DNA of 64,000 nt from Mycocentrospora acerina. Taxonomy: Eukaryota; Ascomycota; Dothideomycetes; Pleosporales. Of the stretch, positions 52,963 to 64,000 are shown one piece after another; position 1 is the stretch's first letter, and each line of letters opens with the position of its first letter. The stretch spans positions 267,001-331,000 of the forward strand of contig JAKUHH010000090.1 in NCBI GenBank assembly GCA_022701365.1. The letters run 5' to 3'. The notes beneath the pieces were generated by a model. That model saw only the letters and a program-made list of their open reading frames with translations, did not search any database and had not been told where the DNA came from. The position numbers were made by a program, and so were the translations under genes.

Positions 52963-53468
52963 TTTATTGGTGGTAGTGGCGGTGATAGTGATGCAAAATG
53001 TGATTTGAGTATGTTTGTGTGGGTGTAGATTTGGATGGTTTTGTTGTTCTGGTGAGGGATTGGAAGAGAATGTGGACTTTTGTTAGTGGTTTGTTTTGAA
53101 AGTGAGGTGAATGTGAAAAGCTGATTCTCTTCGGAGAGGAAGAGGCAGGTGAAATAAAACAAATCGGGTTCAGGTTTAGTTGAATCCTTACTCTTTGGTA
53201 TGAAGAAAAGTATTGCCAATTGGTCCTTATATTTTGGAATCAAATCAGACATTTAGGCCGCTTCAATTTCCTACAAGCAAGTCGGTAATAAAGAAATTCT
53301 ATGCTTAGGAAATGAAATACTTTGTAACTTGAAAGCAGTTCAAATATTTTTAGGCTTCTTGGCTTAAAATACATGAACAGACGAATCTATCGCCAAAATT
53401 ATGACAGTTCATCAAGATCTGCGGCACGGCAAGCCCCTTCTCAACCCCCATGTCACATCCTCCCCTAC
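52963..53468. other. intergenic, nothing recognised
   Basis: T-rich leader of the preceding gene and spacer. No supported gene. Confidence 0.4.
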
Positions 53469-54020
53469 CTATCCATCCACTCTTCTCAAAGCTCTCTCAC
53501 AGATTTTCTCTCCAGCCTTTAACTGCCATACCGCGATGCGCAAAATATTCGTCACACACACCTTCTCATCGCCACACAACCACGCCAAATAGCCCTCTGG
53601 AAGCCCCAACTCTTTGCCCCTTAGTCTCACTTCCGAATCTCCCTTCAGCCTCACCCGATTCTTCACTGTATCGTAGACCATATGCTGGCCTAGGCACTTC
53701 ATCACGAGTGGCAGGCCAATGGTGGCCATCCCGAAAGAGTCGGGATTCGCTTGTGGCCAGGTGAGGAGGCGGGATATGAGTAGCTCGACTCGATCCTTGG
53801 GCGGTTTTGGGGCCGTGGGAGGTGGAGATACTTGGGAAGAGAGAGAAGGAGATTGTGGAGAGGATTCATCGTCGAGGTTTATTTTGTAACCGAGTTCTTG
53901 GTCGGCAATTTGTGAGGCGGGACCGGATGGGACGTGGGATCCGGCTTCACTGATGGCGTTGAGGAGGTCGATGTTGAGGAAGGAGGAGATGGCGCCGAAG
54001 CTATTGCTTGGTGAGGACAT
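53469..54020 (-). CDS. hypothetical protein, 183 residues
   Basis: One exon, ATG at 54020 (MSSPSNSFGAISSFLNIDLL). The first 75 residues are Ser/Pro-rich with acidic patches. The C-terminal 105 residues look globular (DRVELLISRLLTWPQANPDS, PLVMKCLGQHMVYDTVKNRV, GYLAWLCGDEKVCVTNILRI). No family is recognised. There is no signal peptide or membrane helix. It is head to tail with the proline-rich gene. Confidence 0.6.
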   Translation of the reverse strand: MSSPSNSFGAISSFLNIDLLNAISEAGSHVPSGPASQIADQELGYKINLDDESSPQSPSLSSQVSPPPTAPKPPKDRVELLISRLLTWPQANPDSFGMATIGLPLVMKCLGQHMVYDTVKNRVRLKGDSEVRLRGKELGLPEGYLAWLCGDEKVCVTNILRIAVWQLKAGEKICERALRRVDG

Positions 54021-54810
54021 ATTGCTCGTAACGGGTAATTTGTTATGAGTAGTTGTGTATTTAGAGATTGAGTTGTGTTTCAGACAGCGAAATTTGAAGA
54101 ACCGTGACTGTGAAATATATTGGGCTGCGGCGAGAATTCTCCTTCACTTTGACTGTGTGGGTAGTATGGATAGGGTTCTTTGATAAATCTCCTTACGATT
54201 CAATAATATTCTTTCTTGGCTCTGATATGCTGTGCGCATTGGACAACGGAACACACAGTGAAGCACAGTACCCTCGGAATTTGGTAGGAAGCAAAAAGAT
54301 ACCATTTTCATAAGATTGATCACATAGTCAGATTCAACAGACTGCTGATTTTGGGGAACAATTTCACGCACGATGTATTTAATATTGGCCATTTGTAAGA
54401 AATGGAGGCGCGAAGTAGGAGTGCTTGAACGCTTAGCGGTGTAACAATGTCTGCCCATGATCTATGCATATATCCTAGTTCAGATAGAGTATGACCATGA
54501 TCATAAAGGTTGGGCTGGAGAATTAGCTGAAGATAAATGGCTGTTGCTAGCGTGTTCTTAGTACGATGAGAATCATTTCTTCGAACTATTAGTCGATTAA
54601 GGCGACGGATTTGCAAGCCATTTTTCACTCATAGTGTAGGATAATATCCTTTTTCCTCCAGGAAACAATCTCACTCACCTCCTGATACGCTTTCACCATT
54701 CATAACTCATACACAACTATACCAACACATCGGCAGCAAAACTAGACATTCTCATAAAAAGTGTCTCTAATTAATACAATCCTGTGAATTTACAAAATCT
54801 ACAACCCCAA
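54021..54810. other. AT-rich intergenic, nothing recognised
   Basis: It separates the 183-residue protein from the small secreted protein. Only short AT-rich frames occur. Confidence 0.4.
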
Positions 54811-55077
54811 ATGATGAAGCCTACCGCCCTCCTCCTCTCCACCGCAGCCATTAGCCTCACTAACGCCCTACCCGTCATTGACCGCGACTGCAACATCAAC
54901 AACACCCTCAGCGCCAGGGAGAACTACTTGATGAAACTCAAATCATCCTACCTCGAGTGCAAGAAGCTCACCGGGGAGCTCATTCGCTGCCACCGTGACG
55001 ACAATTGCGGTGGCAGATCAGAATGGTACGACGAGATGAAAAACACGTTCATAAGTATAGATCGGTTGATTGAATGA
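54811..55077 (+). CDS. small secreted cysteine-containing protein, 88 residues
   Basis: One exon, with paired ATGs at 54811 and 54814. A signal peptide (MMKPTALLLSTAAISLTNALP) is clear. The mature part of about 67 residues carries four cysteines (RDCNIN, LECKKL, IRCHRDDNC), enough for two disulfides. It is charged, predicted helical and lacks a known domain. Size, secretion and cysteine content resemble fungal small secreted proteins, some of which are effectors, but nothing in the sequence shows function. It is surrounded by gene-poor DNA, as such genes often are. Confidence 0.62.
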   Translation: MMKPTALLLSTAAISLTNALPVIDRDCNINNTLSARENYLMKLKSSYLECKKLTGELIRCHRDDNCGGRSEWYDEMKNTFISIDRLIE

Positions 55078-57352
55078 TTGAAGGCGTTTAAAGTCTTTGA
55101 GGAATCCTCCCATAGGGCGTGGAGACGAGCTAAGCTATGGATTAATTTACATGGAGAATCATCACCACAATAGCCTATTCTAAGAGTTGTGTGAGGTTCG
55201 ACCGAAGCCCCCTTCTCTACGTGCCTGCTACCTCTCACCATTTAATGGTTTACTGCCTGATTTCAGAAGTCCTGCTTTTTCGCAGTCCAGTATTTGTAGC
55301 CCTACCGTACGCAAGGGTACTAGTTGCCGTTCGTGAGTACGGAGTCTCTTTGAACGAAAGATTAAGATGGAAATGCTAAATCATCTCTTTCTTGAAGTTT
55401 GGCAGGGCCAGATAGTGTTTTGGATACAATAAGGTTGGATGTAGCTGAGAGATAAGTGAAAACGGAGGGTATTGAGACATGCGGCACTGATCTGTATAGA
55501 CAAGGATCTTCCACAGGGGGATATGCAGACTAGTTGTACAAATCGAAACAATTTTTGGGGGGTTCGCCAACAGCATTGGGTATATGTTTTCATCGTTATA
55601 AACTCCATTGCGCACGTGCACTATGATTTGACATTGCGTGTCCCATCACAAGTTCTAATAGATGATTTTGAGCAACAAGCAGTTGTTTGTTTAATGTCTG
55701 TCCCTCCACAAGGACGCTAATGACGAGGAAGGCTTCCAGCCTTGTATACTCGTATGCGCTCCCGGATACGCGAGAACATTGTCGAAAGTAGTTCAGTGAG
55801 GGGTATCAGGTGAGTATGAGCCATGACCCCACCCTGTCACCATCGATATTCGATCCGCTGACACATACATGCTACCTGAGGGATCGATGCTCACTGGAGT
55901 GGCGTGTCAACAGACGAAAAGTGTTACTTGATCCAGCTACCTCAACCACACCTCAGCACAGCCTGCCACACAACCTCGATCCTAAGCCATACGACCCAAC
56001 TTTGTTCTCAGATTGAAACAAAATATGCGGCTCACGTACATCGTCATGATTACCGCACTCAACATCGCCCCTTACCTCACTTATCATTATTGCCTAGTAA
56101 AATTCTTCGCGAATCATGAATTGAAGTGGACAGGAGAAATACAATTATATGATCCAATCGGATTCTTTTGTTTCTGTCGACAGTCTCACTTGCAACGGTT
56201 GTCGTTCACTGATGAACAATGTGTGATCCCTTAAGTTTCATCCCATAAATTGGATGGCGCTTATACGCCTGGCAATACCCTCAGACCAAGACTCGATATT
56301 CACGCCTAACAGCCACACATTCACCTTTCCTTACGATGACACAATTGACAGGTACCGAGCTAAAACAAACTGCTTGCCACCTGTAGCAAAACGGTTAGTA
56401 CTTGTAAATACACGCGGGGCCACGGAGAGATTTCCAGTCATTGGGACAAAACTTTTTCAGCACACTGATATCCCGGGTTAGCACTCACGTTGTCCTCCTT
56501 TCGTGTATGCAGGCTTTCCTCGACACGTGGTGGCTGAAAACGGCAATGGAAGAAGGTAAATCGATGGCACGTGCGAGCTGTCGTTTAACAATGCGCACTA
56601 AAGTAAATCCTAAAATCGATGACGCAACTATTGTCTTGTTGATCGAACGTTCTTGAGGCGCAGCAGCAAGCACGCTTCTAAGCGATGCTCCCATCACTTT
56701 TATCATCGCGATTTCTACCTTTTTCTGGAACAAAGTAGACTGGGCGCCGAGACAGGCTAGGCGGATACGCGTGCCGAGGCTTGATTCGCATCATCCTGGT
56801 AAATTCGACAATAACTCACAAATTCATGAAGCACAGAATCACAGAACAGAGAAATAAAGGGACCATCGTGAGAGAAAAACGCGCGCTGGCTGGCGGTCGA
56901 TCCAAAGCTCTTTGATACGACATCCAAGGGGTGGACCATCCCGAGACCTGGGCGGCGGCCGTGTGATTCGCTGTGATGTTGCTGCAAAACTATCGATGGC
57001 GGGAGAACATCAACCCGTACGTCAAAACAGACAGGGTTTTGCGATCGAAGACGTGCACCAAGGTGTAGTGCGCTCGGCACGAACACGTCCCATACGGTGT
57101 TCGGAGTATTCGCGTCTTTCGGCTCTAAGCGTTGTCGATGTTACTTACTGTTCATGTCGCCTTCTTAATTTCTCATTACCCCCTTTGTGTTCAAACGCTT
57201 GGACAACATGCCAAATCGTTATACCTAGTAATTGTAATCAAATTCGCGACTGCCACAAGTGCTCCACCGAGGAAGCCACTATACAAAACTCCTAAGCCCA
57301 TCTTCGAATCGTACGCCCTCGAGCGCGCCCACCGCGGGCAGGAATAGCCAAT
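55078..57352. other. 2.3-kb gene-poor stretch, nothing recognised
   Basis: Several frames of 60-127 codons occur on both strands without domain resemblance or consistent splicing. The final 150 bases are the promoter of the ABC transporter gene. Confidence 0.4.
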
Positions 57353-60300
57353 ATGGCGGGGGCAATCGTAAAGCAAACATGGATTTTGACCAAAAAGACA
57401 CTGCTTGTCGTCTTCGTACGCCAGTGGTTCTTCACAAGCATTCGTGCATTCTGGGCGCCTATCATTTTCGTAGGACATATTCAAACTTCAGGTCGTGAGA
57501 TGCGCTAATCGTAATGCCCATAGATGTTCTTCATCACATACGCAAAGAACTTTTTTATTCCTCCCTCGGAATTCGGTATTGGAGGCGTTCATGCCGTTCG
57601 CTCTTTCCCTAATGCGCTCGGCGCTGCAACCGGTGGTCGTGACAAGGTCGTCTTCGTAAATAATGGATTCACTGGCGGGCAGATTGAAAATGTTATTGGA
57701 CAGCTATCGAACCAGGTTCGCGAAGCAGGCCTGAATGCGATCACTGTCCGACAAGAGGTGGACTTGTTGAGTACCTGCAAGGGCTCGTTGAGAGGCGCAA
57801 GCACATGTTATGGTGCTGCATCATTTTACTCTAGCCCCAGTGAAGGAAATGATGCTGGCTGGAATTACACCCTTAGATCTGACGCATCACTGGGTGAGCA
57901 GATATATGTGGCTCAGAGCGACAATGACATCCAGATTTACATTCTTCCATTCCAACGAGCCATCGACCAGACTATCGCATTATCTAATGGTACCCAGACT
58001 GTCGCCAACATTGACGAATACCCGTTCACAGAGCGCACACAGAAAGAGAGGGATGAGAGAATCAGGAGGCTGTACATGGGCGCGCTGATCAACATCATGG
58101 CCGTGGCTCTTTATATTGGCGCTTGTGGTGTGACATACCAGCTCACAGGACAAATGGCAGAAGAAAGAGAGCGCGGAATCTCGCAGTTGGTCGAAGCTAT
58201 GTCACCAGCAAAGAAGGCATGGCATACGCAATTCGCTCGTCTGTTGTCAAATCATATCGCTTTCGACATCATCTACTTCCCGGGATGGGTTATAATGGCA
58301 CTTATCGTTTGGTCGCTTGCCTTCAAATCCTCGAATGCAGCCATTCTCATCATTTTCCACATTCTAGCGGGTCTGTCGCTAACCAGTTTCTCCATCTTTG
58401 GCGGCGCTTTCTTCCGCAAAGCACAGCTCTCCGGAATTACTATCGTCATCATTCCGATACTATTAGCGGTCATTGCACAAGTTGCCGGTCCATTCGGCAC
58501 TGGCGCTGTATACATTTTGAGTCTGATCTTTCCGTCTATCAACTATGTCTTTTTCATCATCTACGTCGCTCGATTTGAAAGAGAGCTCATCGGAGTAAAT
58601 CTCATCAAATCAGCGCCTGTCTACAACGGCCATAAATGGACATCTACTGGAATCGTGTTTTGGGTTTTTTTAATAATACAGATTCTAGTCTACCCAGTTC
58701 TAGGGGCACTCGTCGAAAGATGGTTATACGGTACAGTCTCAGCCGAGCGAAAGACCACGACTTCTTCTCCTGACCATAACATTATTCTAACGAACTTTTC
58801 GAAACACTGGACACCCAGCTGGTTCCGCACAAAGGTTCTGACTAAGATTGGCATCAAGGCACCAGAAACTGTTATTGCCGTCGAAGATTTTAGCATGAAG
58901 GCACGAAAGGGACAAATCATGGTTCTTCTTGGTGCTAATGGTAGTGGAAAATCTACAACATTGGATGCGATCGCTGGTCTAAACTCGATTACCAGCGGTG
59001 CGATTGAAATTGATGGTACTGGGGGCTTGGGTCTTTGTCCACAAAAGAACGTGATGTGGGATGAGCTCAACGTTTATGAGCATGTCCGCATCTTCAATCA
59101 ATTGAAATCAACTGGAACGTACGATAACAAAGATACAATTGAGAACCTTATTCGAGCCTGCGACTTGGGACACAAGATCAAAGCACGATCAAGCACCTTG
59201 TCTGGTGGCCAGAAGAGGAAGCTGCAGTTGGCTATGATGTTTACTGGTGGTTCCAAAGTCTGCTGCGTTGACGAGGTGTCTTCTGGGCTTGATCCGCTCT
59301 CACGTAGGAAGATCTGGGAAATCCTGCTTGCTGAGCGAGGCGACCGTACTTTTCTCCTCACTACCCACTTCCTTGACGAAGCAGATGTCCTAGCAGACTA
59401 TATTGTCATCCTATCTCGTGGCGTACTCAAGACCAAGGGAACATCTGTTCAGCTCAAGCATGAGGTCGGTGCCGGATATCACGTTACATACCCAAAGAAC
59501 GCGCCTGTATCTCCACCCAAGGATGCAATCAAGAAGCCATCGCCGTCAGACGCCATGGTTCAGTACCAGTTTCCTACTGCACTTCCCGCCATTGAATTTG
59601 TCGATATACTTCGAGCCAAAGGGATAAAAAGTTACGATATTGTAGGACCTACTCTGGAAGATGTTTTCCTTGCAAACGCGGAAGAAGTCAAAGAATACCA
59701 TCTCATGGACGCTGACAATGACGAGAAAACTGCTGTCGTCACCCCCAGCAAGGATATTGATCGAACTTCCGATGAATCTCCCGGTGTTGACAAAAGTCTT
59801 ACAGTCGGTAAAGGACGCGGTACATCAATGTTCAAGCAGACACTCATCCTCATGCAAAAGCGCTGGACGATTCTCCGAAGAAACTACTGGCCATACATCT
59901 TTGTTCTGCTCCTTCCCATCGCTGCTGCAGGTCTCGTTACACTCTTTTTGAAGGGTTACAAAGCCGTTGGGTGCGATCCTGGCGAAAGTTCAAATGACCC
60001 CGAGATCTTCTCACTGGCCAACGTTGACACAATCCCCCTCATTCCGATCGGTCCTACAAATCTCGTTAGCGGTGCTATTCAAATCATCATGGAGCGTACT
60101 AGGATTCGTCAGGATAGCTTCTACGTTGTCGATACACTTGATGAGTTTAACGATTTCGTCCAAACTCGATTCCGAAATATCACTCCTGGTGGCTTCTTCC
60201 TTCGCGAGAACCAGCCTCCTCTCATGGCATATCTTGGCAACGGCGGTGTTGTCGGAGGTCTTGTTACTCTCAATGCCTTGGACAATGTGCTCACAAACGT

Positions 60301-62294
60301 CTCCATCTCGACGCAGTATCAACAGTTTGCGGTTCCATTTGCTCCTAACATGGGTGATACCCTACAGCTTACACTATACTTTGGTCTGGCTATGAGCGTG
60401 TTCCCTGCTCTGTTTGCGCTGTATCCAACCCAAGAGCGATTGAGGAATGTTCGAGCATTACATTACAGCAATGGTATTCGGGCTGTACCACTGTGGTTGG
60501 CATACACTGCATTCGACTTTGGGTTTGTCATTGTGATCTCTGCTGTTTGTACGGCGATATTTGCAGGCGTAGGTTCTCCAAATCGATTTGAAAATTACCT
60601 GAACTAACTTCACCCAGGCTTCCTCTGCTTTCTACGCTCCTGGCTATCTCTTCGTCATCTTCTCATTATACGGACTGACAGCCATTCTCTTCGCTTACCT
60701 CATATCCATCATTGTGACTTCTCAGCTCGCAGCATTCGCTTTTGCTGCTGGAGGTATGGTCTCGTTATACCTCATCTACTTTATCGGATATATGTCAATC
60801 CTGACTTACGCTCCTGCTTACAACATCGACTCTTGGCTTGACATTTTCCATTGGACATGGTCACTCATTGCACCGTCTGGAAGTTTGTTAAGAGCACAAT
60901 TGATATCTCTAAACTCGTTCAGCGTCTTGTGCGACGGCAATCAGATCCCTAGTTACCCTGGCGAGTTGGGTGCTTACGGTGGCCCTATCGTTTATCTCAC
61001 CGTCCAAGCAATTCTCCTTTTCGTTGCTCTCGTCTGGTGGGACTCTGGTTACAGACCACCTTTCCTCAATCGTGAGAAGAGCCGGCAGAAGCATTCAGAA
61101 GAGAACGTCGACATGATTCCAACAGCAGTTGCAGCCGAAATTACTCGCGCTGAACAAAGCAAAGACAGCTTGCGTGTTCTCCATCTGCAGAAAACTTTTA
61201 GTAGCAACCATGCTGTCAATGACATTACCTTTGGTATTCCGCAAGGCCAGGTCTTTGCTTTGCTTGGTCCCAATGGAGCCGGCAAATCGTCTACAATCTC
61301 GCTCATCCGTGGAGATATTCGCCCAACAACATCAATTAACGGAGGAGGCGATGTACTAATCGAAGACATCTCAATCATCTCTAAGCGTGCAGCAGCTCGT
61401 GGTCATCTCGGTGTCTGTCCTCAATTTGATGCCATGGATACCATGACTGTTACAGAGCACCTTTATTTCTACGCGCACGCTCGCGGTGTTCCCGACCCGA
61501 AATCTTCCGTTGGAGCCATCCTCCAAGCTACAGGTCTTCACCGTTTTGAGACGCGTCTCGCGTCCAAGCTTTCCGGCGGTAATAAGCGCAAGCTCTCTCT
61601 CGGTATCGCCCTCATGGGCAACCCCTCAGTCCTTCTCCTTGACGAGCCATCCTCCGGTATGGATGCTGCTGCTAAACGTGTCATGTGGCGCACTCTTCTT
61701 GGTGTTGCGGCGCCAGGTCGCGCGCTACTAATTACCACGCACTCCATGGAAGAAGCTGACAAGCTCGCCACCCGTGTCGGCATCATGAAGCGCAAGATGC
61801 TCGCCCTCGGTACTGTTGGTCAACTTGGTGAACAGTACGGCGATGCATGGGTTGTACAGCTTGTCTTGCGTTCTGCTCCCGAGACCACTACAGAAGAAAT
61901 GGAGGACGTGAAAGAGTGGATTAGACAGCGTATCCCAGGTGTACAGATGGACAAATGGGGATCGCGAGGCGGCGGTCATGGACAACTCCGCTTCAAGGTT
62001 CTAAAAGCCGCTACAACATCTGCTATGCCGGAGAAGGAAGCCAACTTGCAGGTTCAACGCGTCGAGACTACTGCGTCGAGTGCGTCAGATCTCGGCGGAA
62101 TTCCAGGACTCATCCAACTCATGGAGTCGAATCGGGAGGAGCTGGGCCTAGAGTACTACTCTGTCTCGCCGACTACGCTTGATGAGGTGTTTTTGCGGGT
62201 CGTGGGTGAAGAAGAGGAAGAAGATGCGCGAAAGGAAAAGAAGACGCGTAGGAATGGATTGGGGGGAAAGCTGTTAGCATTGTGTGGTAGATAG
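57353..62294 (+). CDS. full-length ABCA-subfamily ABC transporter, 1612 residues
   Basis: Exons are 57353-57469, 57524-60568 and 60618-62294. Both introns (54 and 49 bases) are phase 0. Exon 1 encodes the first transmembrane helix (RQWFFTSIRAFWAPIIF). A large extracellular loop follows, then five or six helices. NBD1 has Walker A GANGSGKST (about 509), signature LSGGQKRK (about 598) and Walker B VCCVDE (about 618). A second loop-plus-helices block follows. NBD2 has Walker A GPNGAGKSS (about 1271), signature LSGGNKRK (about 1372) and Walker B VLLLDEPSSGMD (about 1392). TMD-NBD-TMD-NBD order, an NSIT-like loop start and GLCPQKNVMWDEL/GVCPQFDAMD Q-loops fit ABCA exporters, which move lipids. Full-length ABCA proteins are present in some filamentous fungi and absent from budding yeast. 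Both NBDs retain catalytic residues. The cargo is unknown. Confidence 0.95.
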
Positions 62295-62694
62295 ATACCT
62301 TAAGCTTTTAGACTGAATAGAATTTTACGACACAACTTTCACTATCACCAAAACGTTTAACTGTCCTTCCAGTTTCTTTTTGGTATGCTTCAATGAATTG
62401 ACTCTGAGTTTGAGCAAATTGATAGTAGGCTGTCCATCTTTGACATAGGGCTCCGTCAGGACTTTGTCAACCTGACCGTCGACACAGATGGTTCAGGACA
62501 GAGCAGAGCAGGGTATCAAAGCATTGTTGAGAGTTACCTAATAACGCTGGATTCAAGGTTACATCCACTGCGCTATGGCTACATTCCTTATCTTAACGCC
62601 CCACTCATTCATTTCGCAATGATTACAATACATTTTCTACTAAATTGATATCGAGATTTTGTAGACCCAAGAACACACAAAGCCCATCCTTCTT
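62295..62694. other. convergent intergenic region
   Basis: 3' ends of the ABC transporter and of the small minus-strand gene. Nothing else is seen. Confidence 0.4.
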
Positions 62695-63144
62695 TCACAT
62701 GAAGTGATTTACTGGTAACATCAAGGTGTCTCCCCCTTGACAAAGCCAGTTCAAGATTCTCGTCGACAACCCAATGCGGGCTCCAAATACGCGAAGGTTA
62801 TCATCGTGTCGAAGCGAAAGTCGATGATCAAAAGACTTCATCTCAAATCGTTCGACACCGATTACACCAACTGCCCAGTTGATGTGCATTGTAACGTACC
62901 GCCCGTCGGCACTAATGAGACCTGTGGGAGGGTTCATCAGTCGTGTGACAATGGCCACCAAAGAATCGTCTGGTGGGTTGCCGCCGTTGAGGGGTGGAGC
63001 ATAAAGGCCCGGGGCTGGCCGGCGGAGAGGGCCTCGGCCATCCTAAAAGTGGATGTGTTAGCTTTTGAAAGACGTGGAGAATTCATATCATTAATGTTAA
63101 GAGCTTACGTTGTTGGATCTGGAATTTGTAGGTGTAGTGTACAT
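62695..63144 (-). CDS. small orphan protein, 127 residues, two exons
   Basis: Exon 1 (63144-63109) encodes MYTTPTNSRSNN. A 66-base intron (GTAAGC...CTTTTAG) joins it in phase 0 to exon 2 (63042-62695). The exon 2 start reads DGRGPLRRPAPGLYAPPLNG, then SLVAIVTRLMNPPTGLISAD, a Gly/Pro-rich segment typical of fungal conserved short proteins. The remainder (VTMHINWAVGVIGVERFEMK) could include another unrecognised intron, for example at GTACGT near 62918. No domain is recognised. Clean splice signals and a sharp coding composition support a real gene. Confidence 0.62.
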
Positions 63145-64000
63145 TATGGAAGAAGAACTGATGATGTTGCAATTGTTGTTGTTTTCAAATGTATTTGCAT
63201 AAAGATAAAAGAAAAAATAAAGAGGTTATTCTGGGTTGTATATATAGTCCGGACAGTACATCACAGATAGAAGAGTATGTGACAACAGATCTCACTAAGT
63301 ATGATTGACTTCTTACATGTGTAAGCCTTCACGAATTTGATGGTTCACTTTATTACTTTAAGTCAATGTATGAGTGATTTGTAATATCAGTAATCTGAAA
63401 GTTGTTTTAGAACCAAACATGCGTCCTGGTGTATAGCTGTTATTCACTGTGGTCGCTTCACCTGACCGCGAAATGTTTTAGAATTCTCGTCGCCTACAAC
63501 ATTTGGAAACATTAGAAAGTCAAATTTGAGAAAATTGTATAATTACGTACAAAAAATCACAATCAACAAATTCGAGTTCATCCCAGCACATCCTGCGGAA
63601 AAGATCACCTCTCTACGAAACAACACCGAGACCTATATATTGTTTCTGGAGCAAACTCGCATAATGAAACTTAAGTATGTGAATCACACAAGACCAGATT
63701 GATTAACACTGAAGTTACGCAATTTGGTAACACTACGAGGCAGGGTCACTTCTAGAGAAGCCATTAAGTACTGCCCCATCTTCGGGTCCGAAGAGCATTT
63801 GGAGACACGATCACTGCGTACAAGCACAAACAATCTATCCATGACACTAATACGCTCCTGGGATTTCTTCTGTTCATGGTAGTAACCATACATGTTCCAC
63901 TACATAGATGGTGCGGTAGCTATCTGGACACAAACAGTAGCACACAAACAATTGAACTATCCTGCACTCTGCGCGAGACATTTCGTTCAGTCAATAACAC
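63145..64000. other. AT-rich end of window, nothing recognised
   Basis: Only short frames (for example a 69-codon frame at 63684-63893 on the minus strand). No gene is supported. Confidence 0.4.

Overview
The window looks like nuclear DNA of a filamentous ascomycete (Pezizomycotina). Most genes are interrupted by one to four introns of about 46-85 bases with GT...AG ends. The gene content fits this group: a cutinase, a CFEM-domain surface protein, a microsomal P450, a flavin monooxygenase fused to a DUF6314 domain, F-box-like proteins and an ABCA-type transporter. Species cannot be named from the sequence. Gene models were built by hand from open frames and splice sites, so every exon boundary is an inference unless the evidence says otherwise.

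Region 1-32 kb is gene-poor and AT-rich, with isolated genes: an SF3b5/SF3b10-like splicing protein (2192-2582), an unknown two-exon gene (4084-4861), a tRNA-Gln-like locus with a downstream hairpin and repeat cluster (5866-6727), probable decayed coding fragments (8737-9380), a purine-rich tract with a repeated 31-base motif (about 11200-12450), an F-box-like gene (16828-17544), a GNAT acetyltransferase (17712-18409), a secreted cutinase (19657-20422), a five-exon P450 (22475-24201), a CFEM receptor-like protein (26958-27971), a candidate Pol III RNA (30412-30564) and a 135-base imperfect palindrome (31090-31224).

Region 33-54 kb is dense and housekeeping-like: a membrane protein (32963-34792), a GC-rich mitochondrial-type protein (35761-37527), a cupin (38389-38823) convergent with the monooxygenase-DUF6314 gene (39102-41427), a four-exon LYRM2-like mitochondrial LYR protein (41703-42178) divergent from a NatD/NAA40-type histone N-acetyltransferase (42522-43529), a cysteine-rich protein (44170-44745) convergent with a leucine-rich-repeat protein (44856-46544), a Rossmann-fold protein (48197-48989), an F-box/LRR-like protein (49695-51911) and two small unknown genes.

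Region 54-64 kb has a small secreted cysteine protein (54811-55077), a 1612-residue full-length ABCA transporter (57353-62294) and a small two-exon orphan gene (62695-63144).

No coherent biosynthetic cluster or defence island is evident. The most unusual signals are structural. Two loci (5.9 and 30.5 kb) combine a tRNA-like T-arm, a downstream hairpin and a T-run. The 31.1 kb long palindrome could be a small-RNA precursor or a MITE relic. The splicing-factor-like gene at 2.2 kb is divergent.
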